This document shows, piece after piece, positions 1 to 10,045 of a DNA stretch of 64,000 nucleotides. Position 1 is the first letter of the stretch, and each line of letters starts with the position of its first letter. Location of the stretch: positions 558,001 through 622,000 of the forward strand of contig CAWFQA010000004.1 of assembly GCA_963817855.1 (NCBI GenBank), in the 5' to 3' direction. The position numbers were made by a program, and so were the translations under genes. A model generated the notes under the pieces. The model was not told the DNA's origin. It searched no databases and saw only the letters and a list, made by a program, of their open reading frames with translations. The stretch comes from JAKAAZ01 sp963817855 (GTDB taxonomy: Bacteria; Acidobacteriota; Terriglobia; Terriglobales; Acidobacteriaceae).

Positions 1-536
1 CATCGAGGTTGGTGAAGCCAGCCAGACCGAGGGCCTGACTGAGGCCACGGCCGCCGGCGTTTTCTTCGTCGTAGAGCGCGTCGGTTTCATATCGCGAATT
101 TCTGTTGAGTTGATATCCCAGGTACAGTGTGGCTACTTCCGAGGCTTTGTATTGAAAGGGCGCAGTGAAACTATTAGGCCCTTGATACGGAGAATGAAAA
201 TTTCCATGCAACTGAAAAATGGTGTTCGCCTGGCCGCTGATCCAGTAGCGAGCTGTGTCAGAGTGCGGGAAGAAAGTCAGTGGTGTTTCGGCGGGCGGCG
301 GAGTGTTGAGCGCCAGGGATGGGGAAGTGGTCGTGACCGGCGTTTGCTGCAGATTCGGCAGCCACGCTTTCGCGGCGATTTCGGAGGTCTCGGCGACTGA
401 GATGTCGGTTCACCGCGAGGAAGTACAAAAATGCCCGCGCGGTTGTCGGAAGCGGCGAAAGCGGATCTCTGAGAACGGATGTTGGTTGACTCGCCTGCAG
501 CAGACATATCGCGAGTAGGAAGTTACAAGTCAACAT
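1..536 (-). CDS. Carbohydrate-selective porin (OprB family), 3' end outside window, probable frameshift near its start
   Basis: Outer-membrane beta-barrel porin fragment. In the frame open from 409 down to 1 the protein reads SDTARYWISGQANTIFQLHG, then GPNSFTAPFQYKAS and GRGLSQALGLAGFTNLD, the typical N-terminal region of acidobacterial OprB-like carbohydrate porins. That frame has a TGA at 410-412 and no ATG or GTG before it. In another frame an ATG at 536, with GGAG about six bases upstream, opens a hydrophobic signal-peptide-like leader (MLTCNFLLAICLLQASQ). The two parts fit one gene if one extra base lies between about 410 and 500. The remaining barrel lies beyond position 1. Family is clear; whether the shift is real or a sequence error is unknown. 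Confidence 0.7.
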
Positions 537-761
537 GAAGCTCCAGGGATTGCGCTTGTCAGGGATTTCTTAGGCGCGATATTAGTTAACTACAGTTAAA
601 GTAATGCCGGCCATATGCTTTAACTGATTTTTATGCACGATTGCAGTGGGCCAGGGCAGAGTAGCAAAGGATTCGTGTCTCAGAAGACGCGGCTATCGTT
701 TCGCACGAATTTTACGATTCTGGATCGCGAAATTGTGCGGCAATTCCGTGAATTGTGGCCC

Positions 762-1460
762 CTAAAAGTGGCGGACCACATCCTCTTCTGTTGAAGTTTT
801 GTGACGTTCGCGTTCCAGAGATCGGCTGACAAGATCTCGAGAGCCGAGGCCGACTGCCAGAGCGAGTGCAAGCACAATGCCGCCAAATAGAATGCCCAAA
901 CCAAGGTCGACAATGCTGCGGGCGATGCCCAGATGATCGAGCACCATGGCGGCGGTGAAGACCAGGACCAGCCATTTCGCACCCAGACTAAGTAGGCGGG
1001 CGTGCTCCAGATTCATGTTGACGCCGTTGATGAGGACGCTGCGGGAAAGGAAGCGGGCAATGATGGTGCCGAGGATCAGCAACAGCACTGCGGTAACCAT
1101 CCTGGAAAGATAATCCACCACGTATCCCGACAAGCCGGAGGAGACGGAGGCGCCGAAGGCCGCGATTCCGACGAACAGACCGGCGACAACAGTGGCCCAA
1201 AAGACCACCCTGGTGGCCAGCACCGTTGGCGTTCTGGCGGAGGACCATGCGGGAGCGTTGGCTCCCCCCCACCGTTCCACGCGGGTGTCGAAGCCGATAG
1301 CTATAAGGACGAGGCGCAGAATGGCTGCCAAGATCCATCCGAGAACAACAGAGACCAGCAGCGCCACCGCAAACGCCAGAACGCCGGGCAGAAGTGTTGC
1401 GACTTTGAAGACGGCACGGTGAAGCGATTCCAGTAGCGCCTGATGTACTTGTTCCCACAT
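762..1460 (-). CDS. MscS-like conserved-TM-helix membrane protein
   Basis: Integral membrane protein of 232 residues with about five or six hydrophobic segments and the 'conserved TM helix' pattern seen in small-conductance mechanosensitive channel relatives (MVTAVLLLILGTIIARFLS, then LGILFGGIVLALALAVGLGS). It lacks the cytoplasmic beta and alpha/beta domains of full MscS, so gating is not assured. I chose ATG 1460 over the longer reading because AGGAG lies five to nine bases upstream. It is the last gene of the glgE operon, 26 bases after the glycosyltransferase gene, which suggests a role in osmotic adjustment (inference). Confidence 0.7.
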   Translation of the reverse strand: MWEQVHQALLESLHRAVFKVATLLPGVLAFAVALLVSVVLGWILAAILRLVLIAIGFDTRVERWGGANAPAWSSARTPTVLATRVVFWATVVAGLFVGIAAFGASVSSGLSGYVVDYLSRMVTAVLLLILGTIIARFLSRSVLINGVNMNLEHARLLSLGAKWLVLVFTAAMVLDHLGIARSIVDLGLGILFGGIVLALALAVGLGSRDLVSRSLERERHKTSTEEDVVRHF

Positions 1461-1486
1461 GACGGACTCCTGTTCTACTGCGGGCT

Positions 1487-2770
1487 TTACGGATGAAAGC
1501 GATCCGGCCAGCGCCATCGGGATAGGAGATAGGGCTTCTCCGACTCATAGGTGCGTGCCAACTGCTCCACTCGTTGTGGTGCGGCGGCGATGCCGCTCTG
1601 GTTGATTTCAACTGCGTAGGACGCGACCCATCCGAGGTAGAGCGGTGTGAGCGCGCCAAACAGATGGGTGCGATGAATGTTGCGAAGACGGTGGGCAAGC
1701 GCGAAATCGTAAATGATGCGGGCCCACAGCGTGTCCGGCATATGAAACTCGTCCGGAGAAAGACGGGAAAGCTTTTTTAGTTCCAGCAAAGTGACAGGCG
1801 GCAGAATCAGCGCCCAGAAATCGCGCAGATTGCGCTCGCCCAGCTGGAAAGCTTCGACCATGCGGCGAACGTCGACAGTGTCGGTCGCTTCGGTGGCGGT
1901 GGATGGGGCGCCGAAAATCGGCGCTTCGTGCGAGCCGCGAATGCGCTGCCAGAACGCGGCGTTGTCCTCCATATCGAGAAACAAGGGGCCAGTCAACTGG
2001 GCGAGGGCGTCGCTCAGCTCAATGCCTTCTGCGCTGGAAGGATGACGCGCGCCGAGCTGGGCTTGGCATATTTTCAGATTTTTGCTGGCTGCCAGGGTCG
2101 CGAGCCAGGGAAGCCGCCCCTGCTGCTCGCTGGAGTCGCGCACAATGTTTGCGGCGAGCACGGGAAACATCTTTGAGGAGATCTGGAATTCCGTCCCGAG
2201 CGGGTTTTGTACGCGATGACCGTAGAGAGAACGGGTCAGCGGGTAGAGGATGCTCTTATTTACCAGGTCGTCGAACGCCTGTGATGCATAGAGCGGCATG
2301 ACCAGATCGAAGCTGCCGCCGATTGCAGGGTCGACAAGGAGAGCGATTTTCTCCGGAGTGAGCGAGTCGCGAGTGAATCCGGTATCCGTGCCAAGCACGG
2401 TGCATGCCCGCGCCTGCAGGGTGGTGGCGAGACTTGCGATTTCTCGATAAGTGGCCGTGTTTGGAAGCCAGGGAATGGTGCCAGGGACTGACGCCGGCAG
2501 GGGATAGTTGACGCAACGCAGAGACTGCTGGGAAGCGGACTGATCGCCGTTCAGCGCGAGCACTGGGGGCTCGTCCTGGGAGCGTTCTCCGGGGAGCGCG
2601 AGCACGACCTGGCAAGGGGATGCGACCAGCTTGAATGTTTTCAGGATCTTCTGCACGGCGGGGGTGAGAAGCTCGCTTCTCAGCGCAGCCGGAATTGCCA
2701 TCAGAAGGTCTGTCGGCCCGACCTCGGGGTTCGCCTGTTTTGGTTCCTGCAGCGCTTCCAATTCAGCCAT
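1487..2770 (-). CDS. GT-A-fold glycosyltransferase, mannosyl/glucosylglycerate-synthase-like
   Basis: Probable cytoplasmic GT-A glycosyltransferase of 427 residues. The segment VLGTDTGFTRDSL around residue 125 sits where the metal-binding Asp motif is expected; it is followed by FDLVMPLY and NKSILYPLTRSLYG, then NPLGTEFQISSKM, a layout recalling mannosylglycerate-synthase-type enzymes. The C-terminal third is helical. ATG 2770 is preceded by GGAG. It lies 38 bases after treS-mak and before the MscS-like gene. A product such as a glucosyl- or mannosyl-glycerate osmolyte is plausible, but acceptor and donor cannot be read from the sequence. Confidence 0.6.
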   Translation of the reverse strand: MAELEALQEPKQANPEVGPTDLLMAIPAALRSELLTPAVQKILKTFKLVASPCQVVLALPGERSQDEPPVLALNGDQSASQQSLRCVNYPLPASVPGTIPWLPNTATYREIASLATTLQARACTVLGTDTGFTRDSLTPEKIALLVDPAIGGSFDLVMPLYASQAFDDLVNKSILYPLTRSLYGHRVQNPLGTEFQISSKMFPVLAANIVRDSSEQQGRLPWLATLAASKNLKICQAQLGARHPSSAEGIELSDALAQLTGPLFLDMEDNAAFWQRIRGSHEAPIFGAPSTATEATDTVDVRRMVEAFQLGERNLRDFWALILPPVTLLELKKLSRLSPDEFHMPDTLWARIIYDFALAHRLRNIHRTHLFGALTPLYLGWVASYAVEINQSGIAAAPQRVEQLARTYESEKPYLLSRWRWPDRFHP

Positions 2771-2808
2771 GGTTTCGATTTACTCCGCTGCGAGGGGAAC
2801 TCCACGCG

Positions 2809-5800
2809 CTATTCAAATTCCTGCTGCAGCAACTCAGCAACGCCCATCAACGGTATCTTCACCCAATCGGGACGACTATTCAACTCATAGATCAACTCGT
2901 AGAAAGCTTTCTCCAATAAATACAGATCGAGCAAACTCCATTGTGCTGCAGGAGTCGCGGGAAGCAGGTGACTGCCCGCCATGGTTTCCATGTAGGCGTG
3001 CAGAAATTCCGCCGTGGCGGACTCATGCCAGAGCGTGGCCCAAGGCTCCAGTTTCGATTGATCTTCTGGACGGCGAGAGGAATAGCGCATGAGCGCGGCC
3101 CAGGCCGCGTAGTTGAAGGATCGCAGCATGCCGGCAACATCTTTCAATGGAGAGTGCTTCATGCGGCGGATATCGAGCGATCGGGCCGGTTCACCCTCAA
3201 AATCGAGAATGACGAAGTCTGACTTGACTCGGAGGACCTGACCAAGATGGTAATCGCCATGGATGCGGGTGCGTCGACCATCCATGGTGCCGATGGTGGA
3301 CGCACCGAGACCGCCGAGAATGCGGGTACGGTGGCTGAGAAGAAGAGCGGCAATCTCGACCGTGTCGTCCGCCAAACCGGACATGGTTTTGCGCAGCAGG
3401 TCGTAGGCGTGGGAGGCCTGCGCGTTGATCGACGCCTGCAGATTGTCAAAATAGTCTTTGCTCAGCGGTTCCGGAGAGAGGGCTGGGTTGCTTGCGAAGG
3501 AGGCCAGCGCCAGATGCATTTCCGCGGTGCGGCGTCCGAGAACGGCTGCGGCATCCAGGGCGACGCCGGCATGTTCCAGCGCGAACTGCGATGCGCGCGC
3601 AACACCTATCAGCGCCGATGTCGAGACCTCAGGCTGACCTAGTTCCTCCGCGGGAATCGTCATCTGAACATAGTTTTCGTAATAGCGTTCCAATTCCTCC
3701 AGCATCCATTGCCAGCCGTCGCCTTGATTTGCCACCAGCCCTTGCAGCATGCAAAGTGTCGTAGGCGCGTCGCCTTTGCAGACGTATTCAATGGAGCCGC
3801 CGAAGGGCGGAATGTTCGAGAAATGCGCCTGCTCGGTGAGGAAACGGCCGATTTCGCAATCCGGGTTCAGGCCCGGTTCCGGATGGCGAAACAGCTTCAT
3901 GATCAGGCGATTACCAAAAATAATGGAAGTATTACTTTGTTCCGCGGAACTGCGGCGGGGCGCAAGAGTCTCGTCCGACAATTTCTTCGGCATCAGGCCA
4001 TGCAACGCGCTGCTGGGCATTCCCTCCACCGATCCCTGCTGCATCGGGAACGTGGTGGACTTGGCGATGATGTTCAGCAATGCCTGACAGGAATTCGGGT
4101 CGAAGGTCGCGTCGTAGAGCACGCCCTCTCCAGCGGGCGAGAGCACGGCGGAAAGAATGGACGTGGGGGAATTGTCGCGAAGGGTGCGGGCCGATTGTCC
4201 AAATGCGGTGGCGAAAGGAAGAAAATAGCGGTCTGCAGTTCCGGCTTCGTACTCCACATGAACCAGGCAGAAGATTGCGCTGCTTCGATCGAGCTTGCCC
4301 CAATCCGCAATGGTGGTGCTGCGGATTGCGGTGGATTTGTTGCCGAACCAGCGCTGCAGTGGCAGATAGGTGAGCAGAATGGATTCCTGCAGCTTGCGGA
4401 GGTTGCCATCGAGAAACAGGCTGGCCCAGTCGCTCGTATCGGCAAGCAGCAGTGCGGAATCTTCCGGCTGAACCGCGGCCGTTTCAGTCGACGGGTGCAG
4501 TTCGAGCCAGAGAAATCCATAAGGCGCGAGTGTGACTGAATACGGCTGACGACTGATGGTAGGGAACTCGACGTAGCCTAGCATCTCGACGGGAATCATG
4601 CCGTCGTACTCGCTGAGATCGAGTTGCGCCGGCTGCGCGAAGCGAGAAAGATTGGCGACGCACAAAACAATCTCATCGTCAGCCTCGCGGACATAGGCAA
4701 GAACTTTGCGATTATCTGGATGCAGGAATTTGAGCGCCCCCCGGCCGAAGACCCGAAACAGTTTGCGCAGCGCGATCAGGTTGCGCATCCAGTTTAAGAG
4801 CGATGAAGAGTCGCCCTGCTGGGCTTCAACGTTGACGGCCTCGTAGCCCCAGATGGGGTCCATGACGACTGGGCTATAAAGTTTGGCGGGAACAGCGCGC
4901 GAGAAGCCGGCGTTGCGATCGGCGGTCCACTGCATGGGAGTGCGCACGCCGTTGCGGTCGCCGAGATAGATGTTGTCTCCCATGCCGATTTCATCGCCGT
5001 AATAGAGAATGGGCGTGCCGGGGAAAGAAAACAGCAAGCTGTTCAGCAGTTCGATGCGGCGACGGTTGTTGTCGAGCAGCGGCGCAAGACGGCGGCGAAT
5101 GCCGATGTTGATGCGCATGCGCGGATCGGCGCTGTAGGCGAGATACATGTAGTCGCGCTCATCGTCGCTGACCATCTCCAATGTGAGCTCATCATGGTTG
5201 CGAAGGAAGAGGCCCCACTGGCACGTATCGGGAATGGGCGGCGTCTGGCCCATGATTTCGGTAATGGGGAGGCGATCCTCCTGGCGGAGCGCCATGTACA
5301 TGCGCGGCATCAGAGGAAAGTGAAAGGCCATGTGACATTCATCGCCGTCCGCGAAATAAGGGCGAACGTCGGCCGGCCACTGGTTTGCCTCGGCGAGGAT
5401 GATGCGATTTTCATAATGGGCATCGATCTCGGCGCGAATCTTCTTCATGACCTCGTGAGTTTCAGGAAGATTTTCGCAGTTGGTGCCGTCGCGTTCGACG
5501 AGATAGGGAATGGCGTCAATACGCAATGCGTCCACACCCATGTCGAGCCAGAAGCGCATGACGCGCAGGACTTCTTCCAGCACTAGAGGGTTGTCGTAAT
5601 TTAAATCCGGCTGATGCGAGAAAAAACGATGCCAGTAGTAGGCCTTGGCAATTGGATCCCAGGTCCAGTTGGATTTTTCTGTATCGGTGAAAATGATGCG
5701 CGCGTCTTTATATTTTTCGTCAGTGTCGCTCCACACGTAGAAGTCGCGCTCGGGCGATCCCGGTGGCGCAAGGCGAGCGCGCTGAAACCAGGCGTGCTGG

Positions 5801-6165
5801 TCGGAGGTATGGTTGACGACCAGCTCAATCATGACCTGGAGGCCACGATCGTGGGCGGCGTGGAGGAAGGTCTGAAAATCCTCCAGTGTGCCGTAGCTGG
5901 GATGGACGGTCAGGTAGTCGGCGATGTCGTAGCCGTCGTCGCGCAACGGTGAAGCAAAAAACGGCAGCAGCCAGATGCAGGTGATGCCGAGCTCCTGCAA
6001 ATAATCCAGCTTGCTTAACAGTCCCTGGAAGTCGCCGATGCCGTCATTGTTGGCATCTTCAAACGCTTTGACATGCAGCTCATAAATAATCGCATCTTTA
6101 AACCAGAGGGGATCGAGGGCGCTGCCTGGCTGCTTCAACGTGGCGTTCCGAGGGGTATCGTGCAT
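2809..6165 (-). CDS. treS: Trehalose synthase-maltokinase fusion
   Basis: Bifunctional enzyme of 1118 residues that interconverts trehalose and maltose and then phosphorylates maltose to maltose 1-phosphate. The N-terminal GH13 domain (about 15-560) has the catalytic triad: Asp217 in GVDALRIDAIPY, Glu259 in ILAEANQ and Asp325 in RNHDELTLE. After a linker the C-terminal maltokinase (Mak) domain (about 590-1118) carries the kinase-like signature RIHGDYHLGQVL and the metal-binding DFEGEP. TreS-Mak fusions are known in many bacteria. It lies 110 bases after glgE, whose enzyme uses its product, so the two form the GlgE pathway to alpha-glucan. Confidence 0.96.
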   Translation of the reverse strand: MHDTPRNATLKQPGSALDPLWFKDAIIYELHVKAFEDANNDGIGDFQGLLSKLDYLQELGITCIWLLPFFASPLRDDGYDIADYLTVHPSYGTLEDFQTFLHAAHDRGLQVMIELVVNHTSDQHAWFQRARLAPPGSPERDFYVWSDTDEKYKDARIIFTDTEKSNWTWDPIAKAYYWHRFFSHQPDLNYDNPLVLEEVLRVMRFWLDMGVDALRIDAIPYLVERDGTNCENLPETHEVMKKIRAEIDAHYENRIILAEANQWPADVRPYFADGDECHMAFHFPLMPRMYMALRQEDRLPITEIMGQTPPIPDTCQWGLFLRNHDELTLEMVSDDERDYMYLAYSADPRMRINIGIRRRLAPLLDNNRRRIELLNSLLFSFPGTPILYYGDEIGMGDNIYLGDRNGVRTPMQWTADRNAGFSRAVPAKLYSPVVMDPIWGYEAVNVEAQQGDSSSLLNWMRNLIALRKLFRVFGRGALKFLHPDNRKVLAYVREADDEIVLCVANLSRFAQPAQLDLSEYDGMIPVEMLGYVEFPTISRQPYSVTLAPYGFLWLELHPSTETAAVQPEDSALLLADTSDWASLFLDGNLRKLQESILLTYLPLQRWFGNKSTAIRSTTIADWGKLDRSSAIFCLVHVEYEAGTADRYFLPFATAFGQSARTLRDNSPTSILSAVLSPAGEGVLYDATFDPNSCQALLNIIAKSTTFPMQQGSVEGMPSSALHGLMPKKLSDETLAPRRSSAEQSNTSIIFGNRLIMKLFRHPEPGLNPDCEIGRFLTEQAHFSNIPPFGGSIEYVCKGDAPTTLCMLQGLVANQGDGWQWMLEELERYYENYVQMTIPAEELGQPEVSTSALIGVARASQFALEHAGVALDAAAVLGRRTAEMHLALASFASNPALSPEPLSKDYFDNLQASINAQASHAYDLLRKTMSGLADDTVEIAALLLSHRTRILGGLGASTIGTMDGRRTRIHGDYHLGQVLRVKSDFVILDFEGEPARSLDIRRMKHSPLKDVAGMLRSFNYAAWAALMRYSSRRPEDQSKLEPWATLWHESATAEFLHAYMETMAGSHLLPATPAAQWSLLDLYLLEKAFYELIYELNSRPDWVKIPLMGVAELLQQEFE

Positions 6166-6275
6166 ATATCGCGGGGGCTAAACTCCACTTTGATTTTTTC
6201 ATACTTGGGCTCCACCGGTCGCCGCGGCGACGGCGCCCTGCTACTCGCCGCGACGAACCGGGGAGTTTTTGTAGA

Positions 6276-8279
6276 TTACGCCAAGGGAAGCGCCTCCGCT
6301 TCCACATGGAAGATGTGACAGCGCCCCGCCTCCAGATGAATAAAGTTTCGCGCACCGCTCCACTGATAGCGCTGGGCGGTGAGCAGGTCGTGTACATTGA
6401 AGGGCTGGTTCGGCTGGATGCCGAGTTCGGCAAGATTGAGATCGACCCATCCAGCATGCGTGTCCTGGTGATGCAGATTCACGACGACGAGAATTACATC
6501 TTTTTTCTCGGGGTCGGTCTTGCTGTAGCAGATGAGGAACGGCTGGTCAGTCGGATGAAAGCGAAGGCCACGATTGCTTTGGAGCGCGGGATGCATCCGA
6601 CGAATTTCGTTGACGCGGGCGATGAAGGTCTTCAGGCTTTGCGGGTCCTCAATATTCCAGTGACGGAGCTGATATTTCTCTGAGTTGAGATATTCTTCGC
6701 TGCCCGGCTTGATGGGAGCGTTCTCGCACAGCTCGTACGCGGGGCCGTACATGCCGTAGTTGGAGGAAAGCGTCGCAGCCAGCACGAAGCGGCTGAGGAA
6801 GGCTGGACGGCCGCCTTTCTGCAACTCCTCATGCAGAATGTCGGGCGTGTTGGGCCAGAAATTCGGGCGGAAGAATTCGACGACTTTGGTTTGCGTCAAT
6901 TCTTCCAGATACTCGGTGAGGTCTTGTTTCGTGTTGCGCCAGGTGAAGTAGGTGTAGGACTGTGTGAAACCAAGCTTGGCCAGGCGATACATCACCTTGG
7001 GCCGGGTGAAGGCTTCTGCGAGGAAGATGACATCGGGATGCGCGGACTTGACTTCGGCGATCACCCACTTCCAAAAAGGAAAGGATTTGGTGTGCGGATT
7101 GTCGACGCGGAAGATGAGGACGCCCTCGTCAATCCAGTAGTCGATGATGCTTTTCAGTTCTGTCCAGAGTGCGCGCCAGTCCTCGGTTTCAAAGTCGAGC
7201 GGAAAGATGTCCTGATATTTCTTGGGCGGATTTTCGGCGTACTGGACAGTGCCGTCGGCGCGCTTGCGGAAAAAGCTGGGATGCTGCTGCACGTAGGGAT
7301 GGTCGGGCGAACATTGAAAGGCGAGGTCGAGGGCGAGTTCCAGACCGTGTTGCTTGGCGGCGGCCATCAGCGAGTGAAGATCGTCGAGCGTACCTAGCCT
7401 GGGGTGAATGGCCTTGTGGCCGCCTTCTTCTGAGCCGATGGCCCAGGTGCTACCTACATCCTCCGGTTCGGCCGTCTCAGAATTGTTTTTGCCTTTGCGA
7501 AATGCGTGGCCGATGGGATGGATCGGCGGAAGATAGAGCACGTCGAAATTCATGGAGGCAATGTAGGGTAGCCAGGATTCGCAATCCTTGAAGGTGCCAT
7601 GCTGGTCGGGCGTGGGCGCGCAGGAGCGAGGAAAGATTTCATACCAGGCGGAGAATCCAGCACGCTCGCGACCGACACTGACGCTGAGCTCCTTGGCGTA
7701 GCGCGTGGAGTAGGCGTGCTCTGCAAATGTGTGCATCAGCGCTTCGAGCGTGGTATCGACGGAGGCGATGGAGGCTGCATCCTGATCGGTGTCGTTAATT
7801 TTTGCGGCGAATTCCTTCAGGGATTTTGCGTCATTTTTTTTCGCGCGCTTGGCAGCGGCGGCGACAAGAGCGCTGCCCGCCATGCGTTCGACGTGGGTTT
7901 CCTGATCGGCTTCGATGCGTTTCTTCATATCATTGCGCCAGGTGGAGAAGGTGTCGACCCAACCTTCGACGGTGTAGCGGTACTCGCCTAACTCCATGAC
8001 CGCAAATTCTGCACGCCAGCGATCGTTGCCCAGGGGTTCCATTGGCATGGCGCGCCAAGCCCGCTCGGTGCTTCTGCGATAGAGAAGCTGCGCCGCGACG
8101 GCGTCGTGGCCGTCGGCAAAAACATCTGCTTCCACCAGGACGGTTTCGCCAACGACGCGCTGAATGGCAAATTCACCGCAATCAATCTCCGGCTGCACGC
8201 TCTCAATCACAACGCGGCGGCGACCTTCCAACTTGGCTGCAATTGTGTCTCTTGTCTGCTGCTTGCTTTCCATTGCCAT
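6276..8279 (-). CDS. glgE: Alpha-1,4-glucan:maltose-1-phosphate maltosyltransferase
   Basis: GH13_3 enzyme of 667 residues that extends alpha-1,4-glucans with maltose from maltose 1-phosphate. Visible catalytic residues are the nucleophile Asp393 in FRVDNPHTK, acid/base Glu422 in FLAEAFTRP and Asp480 in NTPDILHEEL. The N-terminal region (1-200) contains the family's beta-sandwich and helical insert. ATG 8279 lies 11 bases after AGAGGGT; a TTG at 8282 is better spaced and could also be used. First gene of the operon with treS-mak; no branching enzyme glgB is in the window. Confidence 0.96.
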   Translation of the reverse strand: MAMESKQQTRDTIAAKLEGRRRVVIESVQPEIDCGEFAIQRVVGETVLVEADVFADGHDAVAAQLLYRRSTERAWRAMPMEPLGNDRWRAEFAVMELGEYRYTVEGWVDTFSTWRNDMKKRIEADQETHVERMAGSALVAAAAKRAKKNDAKSLKEFAAKINDTDQDAASIASVDTTLEALMHTFAEHAYSTRYAKELSVSVGRERAGFSAWYEIFPRSCAPTPDQHGTFKDCESWLPYIASMNFDVLYLPPIHPIGHAFRKGKNNSETAEPEDVGSTWAIGSEEGGHKAIHPRLGTLDDLHSLMAAAKQHGLELALDLAFQCSPDHPYVQQHPSFFRKRADGTVQYAENPPKKYQDIFPLDFETEDWRALWTELKSIIDYWIDEGVLIFRVDNPHTKSFPFWKWVIAEVKSAHPDVIFLAEAFTRPKVMYRLAKLGFTQSYTYFTWRNTKQDLTEYLEELTQTKVVEFFRPNFWPNTPDILHEELQKGGRPAFLSRFVLAATLSSNYGMYGPAYELCENAPIKPGSEEYLNSEKYQLRHWNIEDPQSLKTFIARVNEIRRMHPALQSNRGLRFHPTDQPFLICYSKTDPEKKDVILVVVNLHHQDTHAGWVDLNLAELGIQPNQPFNVHDLLTAQRYQWSGARNFIHLEAGRCHIFHVEAEALPLA

Positions 8280-8282
8280 CAA

Positions 8283-8509
8283 AAAATATCACCCTCTGAA
8301 AAAGTTTATTACCTAAGACAGAGATGCAGGTTTCGTCGAATCCGTTCTTGATGTCTACTATATTGATTGATTGTCGCGTGTTGTCGCTTGCATCTGGCGC
8401 GACATCGTTCGTGGCGACGCGCTTCGTTTCGGAAAGGTCGAGGCGCTGATAGACTGTTAAGGGTCTACCAAACAGGTTAAATCGATCTCGAAGGGTGGTT
8501 CAACGAAGC
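8283..8509. promoter_or_regulatory. Divergent intergenic region between glgE and the inositol-phosphate synthase gene
   Basis: A 227-base gap between divergently transcribed operons, which must hold promoters for both strands. The stretch around 8340-8400 is comparatively AT-rich (TATATTGATTGATTG). I could not identify convincing -35/-10 pairs or an operator. Confidence 0.4.
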
Positions 8510-9856
8510 ATGGCAACTCACGAAGCCAGCGATAAGAGCAATGCTGGCGCAGCAAAGGTTGAGCCCGCGAAGGGCAAATTAGGCGTCATGGTTGTCGGCA
8601 TGGGGGCGGTAGCAACCACCTTGGTAGCCGGCGTTGAGGCAGTTCGCAAGGGATTGGCCAAGCCGATCGGTTCCATCACGCAGATGGGGACGGTTCGACT
8701 GGGAAAGCGCACCGATGGTCGCACACCGCTGATCAAGGATTTTGTACCGCTGGCGGACTTGAATGATGTCGTTTTTACCGGCTGGGATATTTTCCCGGGC
8801 AGCATGTATGAGGCTGCGAGCACTGCCAAGGTTCTGGATAAGGAATTGCTGGATTCGATTCGGCCGTACCTGGAGTCGATCAAGCCGATGCCGGCGGTGT
8901 TCGATCAATATTATGTGAAGCGACTGCACGGCACCAACGTAAAGCAGGGCAAGAACAAGCGCGATCTGGCAGAGCAACTGCGCGCCGATATTCGCGAGTT
9001 CCGCAAGAAGACAGATCGACAGGTGATGATCTGGTGCGGCTCGACGGAGATTTTTCTGCACCCGTCGGAGGTGCACGATTCGCTTGCAGCGTTTGAAATG
9101 GGATTGGAAGCCAACGACGTGAACATTGCGCCCTCACAGATTTACGCGTATGCGGCGTTGACTGAGGGTGTGCCGTTCATCAATGGTGCGCCGAATTTGA
9201 CGGTCGATCTGCCGGTGATGGTGGAGCTTTCCAAGAAAAACAATGCTCCGATCAGCGGTAAAGATTTCAAGACTGGCCAGACGCTGATGAAGACGGTGCT
9301 GGCGCCGGCGTTCAAGGCGCGGATGCTGGGCGTTGCAGGATGGTATTCGACAAATATCCTGGGCAACCGCGACGGAGAAGTACTGGACGATCCTGAGTCG
9401 TTCAAGACCAAGGAAGAGTCAAAGCTGGGCGTCCTGGACTACATCCTGCAGCCGAATCTTTACCCTGATTTGTACGCCAATATTTACCACAAGGTTCGCA
9501 TTAACTATTATCCTCCGCGTGGTGATAATAAAGAGGGTTGGGATAACATTGACATCTTCGGATGGCTGGGGTATCCGATGCAGATCAAGGTGGATTTTCT
9601 GTGTCGCGACTCCATTCTGGCGGCCCCGATTGCGTTGGATCTGGTGCTGCTGACGGATCTGGCAAAGCGAAGCGAAGAACTGCGCGGGATTGGGATTCAG
9701 GAGTGGCTGAGCTTCTTCTTCAAGTCGCCAATGACGCCGGAGGGCCTGTATCCGGAGCATGATTTGTTCATCCAGTCGATGAAGCTGAAAAACACGCTGC
9801 GATATATTCAGGGCGAGGAATTGATTACCCATCTGGGCCTGGAATATTACGATTAA
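8510..9856 (+). CDS. myo-inositol-1-phosphate synthase
   Basis: NAD-dependent enzyme converting glucose 6-phosphate to inositol 3-phosphate, the entry to inositol lipids and osmolytes. The 448-residue protein has the NAD-binding glycine motif VVGMGAVATT near the N terminus, and the inositol-3-phosphate synthase features NGAPNLTVDLP, GKDFKTGQT and the repeated-Asn segment ILGNRDGEVL. I prefer ATG 8510, with AAGGGTGG upstream, to GTG 8495, because the first six residues of the longer form are not conserved-looking. It stands alone, followed by a strong terminator. No phosphatidylinositol synthase or inositol phosphatase is adjacent. Confidence 0.93.
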   Translation: MATHEASDKSNAGAAKVEPAKGKLGVMVVGMGAVATTLVAGVEAVRKGLAKPIGSITQMGTVRLGKRTDGRTPLIKDFVPLADLNDVVFTGWDIFPGSMYEAASTAKVLDKELLDSIRPYLESIKPMPAVFDQYYVKRLHGTNVKQGKNKRDLAEQLRADIREFRKKTDRQVMIWCGSTEIFLHPSEVHDSLAAFEMGLEANDVNIAPSQIYAYAALTEGVPFINGAPNLTVDLPVMVELSKKNNAPISGKDFKTGQTLMKTVLAPAFKARMLGVAGWYSTNILGNRDGEVLDDPESFKTKEESKLGVLDYILQPNLYPDLYANIYHKVRINYYPPRGDNKEGWDNIDIFGWLGYPMQIKVDFLCRDSILAAPIALDLVLLTDLAKRSEELRGIGIQEWLSFFFKSPMTPEGLYPEHDLFIQSMKLKNTLRYIQGEELITHLGLEYYD

Positions 9857-9882
9857 TTGCTCGCGCTATTGAAAACGAAGAG

Positions 9883-9916
9883 GCCGCCGGGAAAATTCCA
9901 GCGGCTTTTTTCTTTT
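9883..9916 (+). terminator. Rho-independent terminator after the inositol-phosphate synthase gene
   Basis: GCCGC at 9883-9887 pairs with GCGGC at 9901-9905, with an inner GGAA/TTCC pairing, and is followed by six T, a C and five more T. It lies 26 bases after the stop codon. Confidence 0.9.
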
Positions 9917-10045
9917 TGCGGCGTGAACGTCGAACATGTGTCTGCGGGCCCTCGAATCGGGGCGGGGACGGCGCATACTGTTTGTAGGGCGTGGCGCGGG
10001 CACCGCGAGACGGATATTCGAACACGCCACGCTTGCGTTGCAATC

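Noticed and set aside
9857..10045. N-terminal extension of the M48 protease
   Set aside because: It starts directly at the stop of the previous gene and includes a rho-independent terminator.
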